A DNA stretch of 64,000 bases from Nocardia albiluteola. Lineage in GTDB: Bacteria; Actinomycetota; Actinomycetes; Mycobacteriales; Mycobacteriaceae. Shown here one piece after another: positions 42,233 through 50,068 of the stretch (positions are counted from its first letter, which is position 1; every line of letters starts with the position of its first letter). Position numbers and translations under genes: made by a program. The notes below the pieces were generated by a model that worked only from the letters and a program-made list of their open reading frames with translations, did not search any database and was not told the DNA's origin. The stretch is from NCBI RefSeq assembly GCF_018860155.1, contig NZ_JAHKNI010000015.1:62001-126000 (forward strand), written 5' to 3'.

Positions 42233-43165
42233 ATGACGGCTCATCGGATCGCGATCCTGGCCCTGGACGGGGTCATGCCCCTTGATCTGGCGATCCCCGC
42301 GCAGATCTTCTCCACCCGTCCGGAGACCCCGTACGAGATGACCGTGTGCACCGCCGCCTCGAGGGTGCACACCACCGGGGGCTTCACGGTGCTCACCGAG
42401 GGAGACCTGGAGCAGGTGCGCGCCGCCGACACCGTGATCGTGCCGGGGTCCGAGCCACCTCGCCGACCACCGGAACCCGTACTCGCCGCACTGGCCGAGG
42501 CGCACGAGCGGGGCAAGCGGATGGTGTCGATCTGCACGGGCGCCTTCGCGCTGGCCGCGGCCGGCGTGCTGGACGGTCTGCACGCCACCACCCACTGGCA
42601 GTACATCGATGACTTCGAACGCGATTTCCCCGCTGTGTCGGTGGATCGCGACGTGCTCTATGTCGACGAGGGAGACGTCCTCACCTCGGCCGGAGTGTGC
42701 TGCGGCATCGACCTGTGTCTGCACATCGTGCGCCGCGACCTCGGCGCGGTAGTAGCCAACCGGATCGCCCGCGGCCTGGTCGCCGCCCCGCACCGCGAAG
42801 GCGGACAAGCTCAGTACGTGCCGGCCCCCGTCGCGGTAGCCGGCGACGCGTCGCTGTCCGACACTCGCGAATGGGCTCTGCAACGCCTCGGCGAGCCGGT
42901 CACACTACGCCAACTCGCCCGGCACGCAGGCCTCTCACAGCGCACACTCATGCGCCGGTTCACCGAGGAGACCGGCACGACCCCATTGCAGTGGTTGCTC
43001 CACGCCCGTCTTGGCCGGGCACGAGAACTACTGGAGACCACCGATCACCCAGTGGACCGCGTCGCACATGACTGCGGGCTCGGCACAGCCGCCAACCTGC
43101 GACTGCACTTCCGGCGCGTACTGGACACCACCCCCACCGCCTACCGGCGCACCTTCAGGAGCTGA
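42233..43165 (+). CDS. GlxA-family transcriptional regulator (DJ-1/PfpI + AraC HTH)
   Basis: 310 aa. The N-terminal DJ-1/PfpI-like domain (RIAILALDGVMPLDLAIPAQIFSTRPE; nucleophile-elbow-like SICTGAFALAAAGVLDG, ~97-112) senses a ligand. The C-terminal AraC domain has two HTHs: LRQLARHAGLSQRTLMRRFTEETGTTPLQWLLHARLGRARELL and VDRVAHDCGLGTAANLRLHFRRVLDTTPTAYRRTF. It is divergent from the HD/RidA/MFS/OYE operon and most likely activates it. Confidence 0.87.
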   Translation: MTAHRIAILALDGVMPLDLAIPAQIFSTRPETPYEMTVCTAASRVHTTGGFTVLTEGDLEQVRAADTVIVPGSEPPRRPPEPVLAALAEAHERGKRMVSICTGAFALAAAGVLDGLHATTHWQYIDDFERDFPAVSVDRDVLYVDEGDVLTSAGVCCGIDLCLHIVRRDLGAVVANRIARGLVAAPHREGGQAQYVPAPVAVAGDASLSDTREWALQRLGEPVTLRQLARHAGLSQRTLMRRFTEETGTTPLQWLLHARLGRARELLETTDHPVDRVAHDCGLGTAANLRLHFRRVLDTTPTAYRRTFRS

Positions 43166-43485
43166 AGCCGGCACGCCAGACGCACGTTCGCCACAGGCGT
43201 CGTGGTCGATGATCTGCACTTTCTGTGATGGAACCACCGCAGCGGGGTCGAGATCAGCAACCACTTCAAATACATCGCAACCACCAACTCTGAGCCACCC
43301 TTTCCTCGACGCCCGCAACCGGAACCAGCCGAATCCTGATCCAGGCAAACCCCATGCCACGCTCTGCGGGCGCTCACCTTGAATCAGACTGATCAAGTCG
43401 AGTGTTCGAGCGGCTCAGCAGATTCGAGTCCGCACTCGGCAAAATTCAGTGGCAGCCGCCCCGGCCCGGCCGCCACGATGGCTAC
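43166..43485. other. 320-bp gap before the methyltransferase gene
   Basis: No gene supported. An in-frame extension of the methyltransferase back to 43402 is open, but ATG 43486 is the first start that precedes recognisable sequence. Confidence 0.4.
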
Positions 43486-44307
43486 ATGACGCCGCAACCA
43501 GGCACCGCCATCGAGACGTTCATCGACGCTAACCGGCAGAACTGGAACGACCGAACTCAACTGCACGCGCAGTCGGCGTTCTACGATCTCGACGGCTTCC
43601 TCGCCGGCGCCAACAGCATCGGAGAGCACGAACAAGCCGAAGTCGGGCCGGTGCACGGAAAGAGACTGCTGCACATGCAATGCCACTTCGGCATGGACAC
43701 CCTCAGCTTGGCACGACTGGGCGCAACGGTGACCGGCGTCGACATCGCCGACGAAGCCATCACCCTCGCGCAATCGCTTGCCCGCCAACTGGATCTGCCA
43801 GCCCGGTTCCTACGCGCCAACATCTACGACCTGCCAGAGGTTCTCGACGAATCCTTCGACATCGTCTACGCGACCTACGGAGTGCTGTGCTGGATCCCCG
43901 ACATCACCCAATGGGCCCAGATCGCAGCACGACACCTCGACTCCGGCGGCGTGTTCTACCTCGCAGACGGACATCCACTCACCGGCATTCTCCGCGACGA
44001 CCGGCCCGACCTCGACACCGGAATCAGCTACTTCCACCGCCGGGAACCGTTCCGATTCGAACAGCACGGCTCCTACACCGGAGACACCGACACCTTGAAC
44101 CACCCCGTCTGCTACGAATGGCAGCACTCCCTCGGCGAGATCATCACCGCAGTCCTCGCCGCCGGGCTGCGCATCGACTTCGTGCACGAATTCAACTGGG
44201 CGACATACCAGCGGCTACCACAGATGCGGCAGGCATCCGACGGCCGCTGGCACCTACCAGGAGACCCTCTCCCGCTTACCTTCTCGATCCGGGCAACCAA
44301 ACCCTGA
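43486..44307 (+). CDS. Class I SAM-dependent methyltransferase
   Basis: 273 aa from ATG 43486. SAM site LLHMQCHFGMDTLSLARLGATVTGVDIADEAITLAQSLA (~65-100; Gly loop with Cys-His), motif II FDIVYATYGVLCWIPDITQWAQIAARHLDSGGVFYLADGHPL. The family resembles actinobacterial small-molecule methyltransferases of unknown substrate. Codon use has more A-ending codons (GCA, CGA, CCA, CTA) than the neighbouring core genes, a sign of separate acquisition. No operon partner. Confidence 0.82.
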   Translation: MTPQPGTAIETFIDANRQNWNDRTQLHAQSAFYDLDGFLAGANSIGEHEQAEVGPVHGKRLLHMQCHFGMDTLSLARLGATVTGVDIADEAITLAQSLARQLDLPARFLRANIYDLPEVLDESFDIVYATYGVLCWIPDITQWAQIAARHLDSGGVFYLADGHPLTGILRDDRPDLDTGISYFHRREPFRFEQHGSYTGDTDTLNHPVCYEWQHSLGEIITAVLAAGLRIDFVHEFNWATYQRLPQMRQASDGRWHLPGDPLPLTFSIRATKP

Positions 44308-44609
44308 ACCGAGGGCGGGCCACCGTGTCACGGATGTCCGTGCGAGCTCGGCGTGATGATTCGGCCCCAAGAACATGACAGGGCGGACGGACAGCTCACG
44401 ATTCGGGGGTCCGTCTGGCAGAGAGCTCGAGAAGCCCATCGGCGCGTGTGGCGGGCACGGAAGATCTCGCAACACCGCGTTGTTGATCTGGCGGGCGGCC
44501 ACCGGCGGGTGGGTCCGTAAGCTGGATTGGATGTTGTGGTGCCCATCATGGCGCGCACGGGGTTAAACAGCTTGCTGCCGACCAGGGCAGACGTGTTAGA
44601 AGGGTGTAC
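44308..44609. other. 302-bp gap upstream of smpB
   Basis: No gene recognised. Only a weak 6-bp dyad (ACGGAC/GTCCGT) was seen. It should contain the smpB promoter. Confidence 0.35.
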
Positions 44610-44759
44610 ATGAACGAAATCGGTCGTGGGGCGACGGGACCGGGCATCGGGACCGGGCTGGGCGACGTCCCCGGTACGGGACCGGTACGGGACCATGCCC
44701 GCCAGATGGGGATTGCCAGTGCCTCTGACCAGGCGTCTATCGCTGGCGGTGAAGCATGA
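44610..44759 (+). CDS. Possible 49-aa leader ORF coupled to smpB
   Basis: ATG 44610 with GAAGG about 7 nt upstream opens 49 codons, MNEIGRGATGPGIGTGLGDV onward, ending GGEA, with its TGA overlapping the smpB ATG (ATGA, 44756-44759). The Gly/Pro/Thr-rich start comes from short direct repeats (GGTACGGGACC-like). The exact stop-start overlap suggests translational coupling; it could also be an untranslated leader that is open by chance. Confidence 0.4.
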   Translation: MNEIGRGATGPGIGTGLGDVPGTGPVRDHARQMGIASASDQASIAGGEA

Positions 44760-45229
44760 AGGAGAAGGGGCGCAAGGTTATCGCCACCAATCGGCGTGCG
44801 CGGCACAACTATGCGATCCTCGACACCTACGAGGCCGGGGTGGCGCTGGTGGGTACCGAGGTGAAGAGCCTGCGTGAGGGCAAGGCCTCCCTGGTCGACG
44901 CGTACGCCACCATCGACGACGGCGAGGTGTGGCTGCGCGGGCTGCACATCCCCGAGTACGGGCACGGTACCTGGACCAACCATTCGCCGCGCCGCACCCG
45001 CAAGCTGCTGCTGCACCGCCGCGAGATCGACAAGCTCACCGGCAAGATCAAGGAGAGCAGCCAGACGCTGGTGCCGCTGTCGATGTACTTCGCCGACGGC
45101 AAGGTCAAGGTCGAGCTCGCGCTGGCCAAGGGCAAGCAGGATTACGACAAGCGTCAGGATCTGGCCCGGCGCACCGCGGAGCGCGAGGTGACACGCGAAC
45201 TCGGCCGGCGGGTGAAGGGCATGAAGTGA
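44756..45229 (+). CDS. smpB: SsrA-binding protein SmpB
   Basis: 157 aa, standard size. NRRARHNYAILDTYEAGVALVGTEVKSLREGKASLVDAYATIDDGEVWLRGLHIPEY (~11-65) is the OB-fold core; the C-terminal KQDYDKRQDLARRTAEREVTRELGRRVKGMK is the basic tail that enters the decoding centre. It delivers tmRNA to stalled ribosomes; its partner ssrA is 2.2 kb downstream. The stop overlaps the EamA gene start by 3 nt. Confidence 0.96.
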   Translation: MKEKGRKVIATNRRARHNYAILDTYEAGVALVGTEVKSLREGKASLVDAYATIDDGEVWLRGLHIPEYGHGTWTNHSPRRTRKLLLHRREIDKLTGKIKESSQTLVPLSMYFADGKVKVELALAKGKQDYDKRQDLARRTAEREVTRELGRRVKGMK

Positions 45230-46089
45230 CCGGGGTTCTGCTGGCACTGCTGGCGGCTCTCGGTTACGGGGTGAGCGATTTCGTCGGAGGGGTCGCCGCG
45301 CGCCGCGTGTCGGCGTTGCGAGTGGTGATCGTGTCCTATCCGCTGTCGGTGGTGATTCTGCTGATCGTCGCGCCGGTGGTCGGCGGGCACGTCGACGCGG
45401 CGTCGATGGCGTGGGGCGCGGCCTCGGGGGTGGCCAGCGGACTGGCGGTGTGGTGGTTCTACGCGGCGCTGGCCGCGGGGCCGATGGCCGTCGTCTCGCC
45501 ACTGACCGCGGTGCTGGTGGCCGGAATTCCGGTGCTGGTCGGGCTCGCGACGGGCGAGCGTTCGAGTCCGCCGGCCTATGTCGGCATCGTGTGTGCGCTG
45601 GTCGCGGTGGTGCTGGTCAGCAGGGAGTCGCCCGATGCGGTGACCGAGGAGATCACCGGCGGGCGGAAGCTGCGTTTCGACCGCCGGGTCGCGCTGCTGA
45701 CGGTGGGCTCGGGCGTGGCCTTCGCCTTCACCTTCGTGGCCCTGCACAAGACCGCCGCCCCCGACGGACTGTGGCCGCTGGTGCTCTCACGTGTCGCGGC
45801 GACCGCGGTGGTCTGGGTGGCCGCGCTGGTCACCGGGCATTTCGAGGCGCCGCGCGGCGAGCCGCTGCGGCTGGCGTGCTACGTCAGCGTCCTGGACGTG
45901 ATCGCGAACGTGTCGATGCTGTACGCCTTCCATGGCTCGCTGCTGTCGCTGGTCAGCGTGATCGGCTCGCTCTACCCCGCGGCGACGGTGCTGCTGGCGA
46001 TGCTGCTGCTGGGCGAGCGGGTCGGCCCGCTGCAGAAGATCGGGATGGCGATGGCCCTCGGCTCGGTCGCGTTGATCGCGACCGCGTGA
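45226..46089 (+). CDS. EamA/DMT-family transporter
   Basis: 287 aa from GTG 45226, overlapping the smpB stop (GTGA). Ten hydrophobic helices in two EamA halves, for example LLALLAALGYGVSDFVGGVAARR (~4-26) and, near the end, VIGSLYPAATVLLAMLLLGERVGPLQKIGMAMALGSVALIA with the conserved LYP...GER motif. Probably an exporter of a small polar metabolite. Overlap suggests cotranscription with smpB. Confidence 0.85.
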   Translation: MTGVLLALLAALGYGVSDFVGGVAARRVSALRVVIVSYPLSVVILLIVAPVVGGHVDAASMAWGAASGVASGLAVWWFYAALAAGPMAVVSPLTAVLVAGIPVLVGLATGERSSPPAYVGIVCALVAVVLVSRESPDAVTEEITGGRKLRFDRRVALLTVGSGVAFAFTFVALHKTAAPDGLWPLVLSRVAATAVVWVAALVTGHFEAPRGEPLRLACYVSVLDVIANVSMLYAFHGSLLSLVSVIGSLYPAATVLLAMLLLGERVGPLQKIGMAMALGSVALIATA

Positions 46090-46150
46090 ATTGTTCCCTC
46101 GGGTAAATCGTTCCCCTGTGTTAATTGTTCCACTGAACGGTTTTCGCTGA

Positions 46151-46651
46151 TCAGTCCGCCGCCAGCTCCTGTGCGGACTCGTCGCCCGCGGTGGCGGTGC
46201 GGCGCAGGAAGTCGGCGATGATCTCGAGTTCGGCTTCCGAATAGTCCTCGCACACCACCTCCATGCGGTGGTTCATGCCCGAGAAGAGTTCGAACAGCGC
46301 GGCGTTGCGCTCGCGCACCGAGCGCAGCGTGACCGCGCGGCGATCGGCGGAGTCCGGGTCGCGCTCGCGCACGACCCAGCCGCCTTTCTGCAGTCGATCC
46401 AGGATTCCGGTCAGGGTGGCGGGATGAATTCCGGCGCGGCGGGCCAGCGCGGTGGGCGCGATCGGGCCGTACCGGTTGATCAGATGCAGGCACGTCCAGT
46501 CGATATCGCGCAGCTCGACCCGGCCGCCAAAGCGTCGATTGAGCAGCGAGAGCTGAATGCTCACCTCGCCCAGGGCATCCCGGACCGCCACGGTCAGCTG
46601 CCGGCGGCGGCGCGTCGCGGCTTGATCGGGGGGCGGAGAGGGGGTGGTCAT
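46151..46651 (-). CDS. MarR-family transcriptional regulator
   Basis: 166 aa from ATG 46651; a longer in-frame reading to 46759 would run through the operator at 46748-46762 and is unlikely. Winged helix: IDWTCLHLINRYGPIAPTALARRAGIHPATLTGILDRLQKGGWVVRERDPDSADRRAVTLRS (~55-118), the DRR wing, then dimer helices. Preceded by the same palindrome that lies ahead of the deazaflavin-type reductase gene on the same strand, so it should repress both. Confidence 0.85.
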   Translation of the reverse strand: MTTPSPPPDQAATRRRRQLTVAVRDALGEVSIQLSLLNRRFGGRVELRDIDWTCLHLINRYGPIAPTALARRAGIHPATLTGILDRLQKGGWVVRERDPDSADRRAVTLRSVRERNAALFELFSGMNHRMEVVCEDYSEAELEIIADFLRRTATAGDESAQELAAD

Positions 46652-46747
46652 GCCCGCGCCTCGCCCGGCTCCGGAGTGACCGCCCATGGCACTGTGCCGA
46701 CGGTTCGGTCGCTGCGCTCCCTCATGTGCCCGCATCCTCTCGAATCG

Positions 46748-46762
46748 TATGAAACTCATACG
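46748..46762. promoter_or_regulatory. MarR operator GTATGA-AAC-TCATAC (upstream of marR)
   Basis: A perfect 6-bp-arm dyad with AAC centre, 97 nt upstream of the marR start. An almost identical site lies upstream of the reductase gene (47255-47269), which makes it a convincing operator. Confidence 0.75.
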
Positions 46763-46788
46763 GTATCGCGAGGCGGCCCGGCGCCTGC

Positions 46789-47232
46789 TCAGGCGGGCTC
46801 GACCCGGAAGACCGCGATCCTGCTCGCGGCGGCCGCGACGCCGTCCGGGGTGGCGGTCTCGGCCAGGCCGGTGGTGACGAACCGGTTCCCGACGCTGGCC
46901 GGACTCGCGGCAACCAGCGCGTGCAGGACCGGCCGCCGCTCGTCCACCGGCAATTCGACCAGGCGCGCGGTCGAGGATTTGCGCCCGCGCGTGAGGGTGA
47001 CGGTGTCGGCGGCGCGCACATTGGCGACCCAGGCAGCCTTGGGGAAGGCCTGGAATATGTATCTGCCGCCGTCGATCTCGTTCACCGCGATCGGGAAGGT
47101 GAGCACCCGGCCGGTGCGCCTGCCGGTGACGGTCAGCAACTGCATCGGCCCGAAGGCGATGCCGAGCCGCTGCAGCCCGGCGATCAGCTTGTTGGCGGTG
47201 TTGGTCATGCGGCGGTATTTGTTCGCGTCCAT
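46789..47232 (-). CDS. Nitroreductase/deazaflavin (F420)-dependent reductase family protein
   Basis: 147 aa from ATG 47232. The split-barrel family pattern is visible: MQLLTVTGRRTGRVLTFPIAVNEIDGGRYIFQAFPKAAWVANVRAADTVTLTRGRKSSTARLVELP (~28-95). It resembles Ddn-type F420-dependent quinone/nitro reductases of mycobacteria and Nocardia. It may act in quinone detoxification under control of the adjacent MarR regulator, with which it shares an operator and strand. Confidence 0.8.
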   Translation of the reverse strand: MDANKYRRMTNTANKLIAGLQRLGIAFGPMQLLTVTGRRTGRVLTFPIAVNEIDGGRYIFQAFPKAAWVANVRAADTVTLTRGRKSSTARLVELPVDERRPVLHALVAASPASVGNRFVTTGLAETATPDGVAAAASRIAVFRVEPA

Positions 47233-47254
47233 ACGACCGATGCTACTCCATAAG

Positions 47255-47269
47255 ATATGAAACTCATAT
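47255..47269. promoter_or_regulatory. MarR operator ATATGA-AAC-TCATAT (upstream of the reductase)
   Basis: A perfect dyad, the same AAC centre and near-identical arms as 46748-46762, 23 nt upstream of the reductase start at 47232 and followed by a weaker GTAT-GAG-ATAC half (~47271). Confidence 0.75.
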
Positions 47270-47393
47270 AGTATGAGATACGCATCTTGTGTCACGCGGA
47301 CGCGAAAGGCGTTGGGGGGTCGGAATGATCAACTCGCGCGGAGTGTTACTATGAACAGCCCGGTCACCAGCCGGGCAACTGGATTGAAAGTAC

Positions 47394-47760
47394 GGGGCTG
47401 AACGGTTTCGACTGCGTACGTCGATTCAGGGGAAGCGTGTCGGTGCAGGCAAGAGACCACCGTAAGCGTCGCTGCAACCCTATAAGCGCCGATTCCAATC
47501 AGCGCGACTACGCTCTCGCTGCCTAAGCAGTAGAGCGTGTCTGTCAGCCCGGGTTCGCCTTCGGCCCGGTCACTGGCATCAGCTAGAGGGCTTACCGTCC
47601 GCCTCGGTCGCGGAGGTGGACGGGACATCGAACAGCGACTGGGATCGTCATCTCGGCAGGTTCGCATGACCGGGAGATCCGAGCAGAGGCGAGGCGAACT
47701 GCACACGGAGAAGCCCTGGAGAAGCGGCGGAGGACCCGGGTTCGATTCCCGGCAGCTCCA
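47394..47760 (+). ncRNA. ssrA: tmRNA (transfer-messenger RNA)
   Basis: 5' GGGGCTGAACGGTTTCGACT and 3' GGGTTCGATTCCCGGCAGCTCCA form the tRNA-like end, with acceptor GGGGCTG/CAGCTCC. The resume codon and tag lie at ~47488-47526: GCC GAT TCC AAT CAG CGC GAC TAC GCT CTC GCT GCC TAA, reading ADSNQRDYALAA then stop, the actinobacterial tag. The discriminator is the A at 47760; CCA is not encoded (CTG follows), so it must be added. With SmpB it rescues stalled ribosomes and tags proteins for degradation. Confidence 0.96.
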
Positions 47761-47764
47761 CTGA

Positions 47765-47794
47765 GAAGGCCCGGTCCATCAGGACCGGGCCTTC
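47765..47794 (+). terminator. ssrA terminator
   Basis: A perfect 13-bp stem GAAGGCCCGGTCC (47765-47777), loop ATCA, complement to 47794, starting 5 nt after the tmRNA 3' end. Confidence 0.85.
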
Positions 47795-47831
47795 GTCGTG
47801 TCCGGGGCTGTGGTCGCCGGTGTCGCTTACG

Positions 47832-47872
47832 TTTTGTGGGGGTACAGTTATATTAACTGCACCCCTACAAAC
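47832..47872. promoter_or_regulatory. 41-bp imperfect palindrome before the ATPase gene
   Basis: The inner 27 bp (47839-47865) pair GGGGTACAGTTA with TAACTGCACCCC around TAT with one mismatch; TTTGT/ACAAA extends the dyad to about 41 bp. It ends just before the GGGAGGT ribosome site and the GTG at 47884, so it covers the likely promoter and 5' leader. Confidence 0.65.
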
Positions 47873-47883
47873 CGGGAGGTTGT

Positions 47884-49347
47884 GTGCGGAAGCCGGCGGA
47901 CGTGTTCGATCGGGACTACGAGTGGTCGGCGTTGCAGCGGTTCGTGGCCGATGAGCAGCCCGGTGCGACGCTCGGGGTCGTCTCGGGGCGGCGTCGGCAG
48001 GGAAAGACGTTCCTGTTGGAGGCCGTCTGCGAGGCGGCTGGCGGGTTCTACTTCGGGGCAACGGAGGCGACCGATCCCGAGTCGTTGCGGCGGGTGAGTG
48101 CCGCGCTGACCGACCATCTGCGCCCTGCAAGCCCGTTTCATTTCCATGGGTGGGCCGAGGTGATCGACACGTTGCTCAGCCTCGGGAACGATCGGCCGAT
48201 CCCGGTCGTCATCGACGAATTTCCCTATCTGGCGAAGGCGAATCCGGAGCTTCCATCGATCATCCAGGAGGCGCTGCGACCCATGCGGGAACAGCGAACG
48301 CGTTCGCGAACTCGCTTGCTGCTCTGTGGGTCCGCGTTGTCATTCATGGGGAGGATCCTGTCCGGAAATGCCCCGTTGCGCGGCCGCGCTGGACTCGAGT
48401 TACTCGTTCGGCCGCTCGACTATCGGTTGGCGGCCGAGTTCTGGGGCATCACGGACTCGCGTCTTGCGCTCCAGGTTCATTCGATCGTGGGTGGTACGCC
48501 GGCGTATCGCCGGGAGTTTGCGCGTGGCGATACGCCCAGCGGCCCTGACGATTTCGACTCCTGGGTGATACGTACGGTATTGAATCCCGAGACGCCTCTG
48601 TTCAGGGAGCCGCGGTATCTTCTGGCTGAGGAGCCCGAATTACGAGACACGGCACTGTATTTGTCGGTTCTGGCCGCCGTGGCGGACGGGAACGCGACTC
48701 GCGGCGGCATTGCGGGCTATCTGGAACGTAAGGCCACCGACATCGCGCATCCCCTGACGGTACTCGAGGACGTCGGGCTGTTGCATCGCGATGCGGATGC
48801 GTTCCGGGACAACAGATCCACTTACCGCATCTCCGAGCCGCTGGTCCAGTTCCACCACGCGATCATGCGTCCGGTCTGGGACCAGCTGCAGCGCCCGGGT
48901 AGCGCCGATCGGGTGTGGCGAGTCAGTCGCCGTCGGTTCGTCAGCAATGTCCTCGGACCACATTTCGAACAGATATGCCGGGATTGGGCGCTGTATCACG
49001 CCGATCCGGAATTCTTCGACGACCTGCCCGCCAAGGTTGGGCATGGGGTGGTCCACGACACGAGCACCCGGACGAGTCATGAGATCGATCTCGCCGTGAT
49101 CGGCGTGGCAGACGGTGGTAAGCCGCCGCTGTTGGCCATCGGCGAGGCGAAGTGGAACGTCACGATGGGTGAGGGGCACCTCGAGCGCCTCCGCACCATT
49201 CGAGACATCATCGCCCGCAACGGCCGGTACGACACCAGCCGCACCAAATTGTTGTGTTTCAGCGGTGCGGGATTCAATGCTAAGGCGATGGCGGCGGCGG
49301 AGTCGGAACAGGCTTCCCTCGTAGACCTTTCGATACTCTACGGGTGA
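47884..49347 (+). CDS. AAA ATPase with C-terminal DUF234/nuclease-like domain
   Basis: 487 aa from GTG 47884. Walker A VSGRRRQGKTFLLEAV (~33-48), Walker B PIPVVIDEFPYL (~102-113), the arrangement of archaeal-type ATPases (AAA_14/ATPase_2). A winged-helix region is followed by a C-terminal PD-(D/E)XK-like core: EIDLAVIGVADGGKPPLLAIGEAKWN (~400-425). The family is found in archaea and bacteria without a firm function; DNA processing or defence has been suggested. Lower third-position GC than neighbours and placement after ssrA suggest acquisition. Confidence 0.78.
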   Translation: MRKPADVFDRDYEWSALQRFVADEQPGATLGVVSGRRRQGKTFLLEAVCEAAGGFYFGATEATDPESLRRVSAALTDHLRPASPFHFHGWAEVIDTLLSLGNDRPIPVVIDEFPYLAKANPELPSIIQEALRPMREQRTRSRTRLLLCGSALSFMGRILSGNAPLRGRAGLELLVRPLDYRLAAEFWGITDSRLALQVHSIVGGTPAYRREFARGDTPSGPDDFDSWVIRTVLNPETPLFREPRYLLAEEPELRDTALYLSVLAAVADGNATRGGIAGYLERKATDIAHPLTVLEDVGLLHRDADAFRDNRSTYRISEPLVQFHHAIMRPVWDQLQRPGSADRVWRVSRRRFVSNVLGPHFEQICRDWALYHADPEFFDDLPAKVGHGVVHDTSTRTSHEIDLAVIGVADGGKPPLLAIGEAKWNVTMGEGHLERLRTIRDIIARNGRYDTSRTKLLCFSGAGFNAKAMAAAESEQASLVDLSILYG

Positions 49348-49410
49348 TTGTCCGCGACCTCGAGCCCTCCGGTTCGCTGTATGTGACGGCTATAGATTCG
49401 TGAGATCGAC

Positions 49411-49842
49411 GTGAGCCATCAGCAGGCTCGTTGTAAAAGAGCCCCTCGGCCGTGCCCGCATCCGCAGAGTGACTCGGTACTTACACGTCTGATCGGTTGC
49501 GAGCTGGCGTCGGTGGTCTTCGTCAGGGACTACGTCCAACTCACCTTCGACGGCCCCGTCCTGTCCTGTTACGTGTGGCCGACGATCAACACCAGCGGCG
49601 GAGGCTTGCGCTTCCAGGACGCCGGGTATCGAGATGCACTGTGCGGCTTCATTGGTCAGCCTGTGGTGTCGACGAAAGAAGCTGTCGGCAGTGGCCTGCT
49701 GCTCCGGTTCGAGGCGGGCTCGCTGTCGATCCATCCGGCATCCGACGAACTCGAGGGCCCGGAAATCGCGATGCTCAGCGGGTTCTCCGACATGTGGGCC
49801 ATCTGGCGACCTGGGGAGGACACCTTTGCCGATCTCGATTGA
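49411..49842 (+). CDS. Conserved hypothetical protein
   Basis: 143 aa from GTG 49411; the first ~20 residues may be leader. The body LIGCELASVVFVRDYVQLTFDGPVLSCYVWPTIN, GYRDALCGFIGQPVVSTKEAVGSGLLLRFEAGSLSIHP and the ending GPEIAMLSGFSDMWAIWRPGEDTFADLD look like a compact beta-rich domain that recurs in actinomycetes. No known function; immunity-type or regulatory roles would be guesses. Confidence 0.6.
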   Translation: MSHQQARCKRAPRPCPHPQSDSVLTRLIGCELASVVFVRDYVQLTFDGPVLSCYVWPTINTSGGGLRFQDAGYRDALCGFIGQPVVSTKEAVGSGLLLRFEAGSLSIHPASDELEGPEIAMLSGFSDMWAIWRPGEDTFADLD

Positions 49843-50068
49843 GAACGCACGCACATGCCGCTGAGCGGGCCGATCCGCAGTCGCGCGACAGCAGCCTGCC
49901 GCGGGGTGCCTTGCCGCTATCGGGCCCAACTCGTCGAACGGGTGCCGACCGGTTGGACCCGGATCTGCGGCCCGGCCGCCGTCAGGGTGTTCGCGTTGTG
50001 GAGCGTTAGGCGATGCCGTCGGCTTGAACCGCTTGCTGTCGACGGCAAGCCCCGGGAGCGACTGGGGG

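Noticed and set aside
47394..49400. Integrated element using the ssrA 3' end as attachment site
   Set aside because: No integrase gene and no second copy of the ssrA 3' end were found in the downstream sequence.
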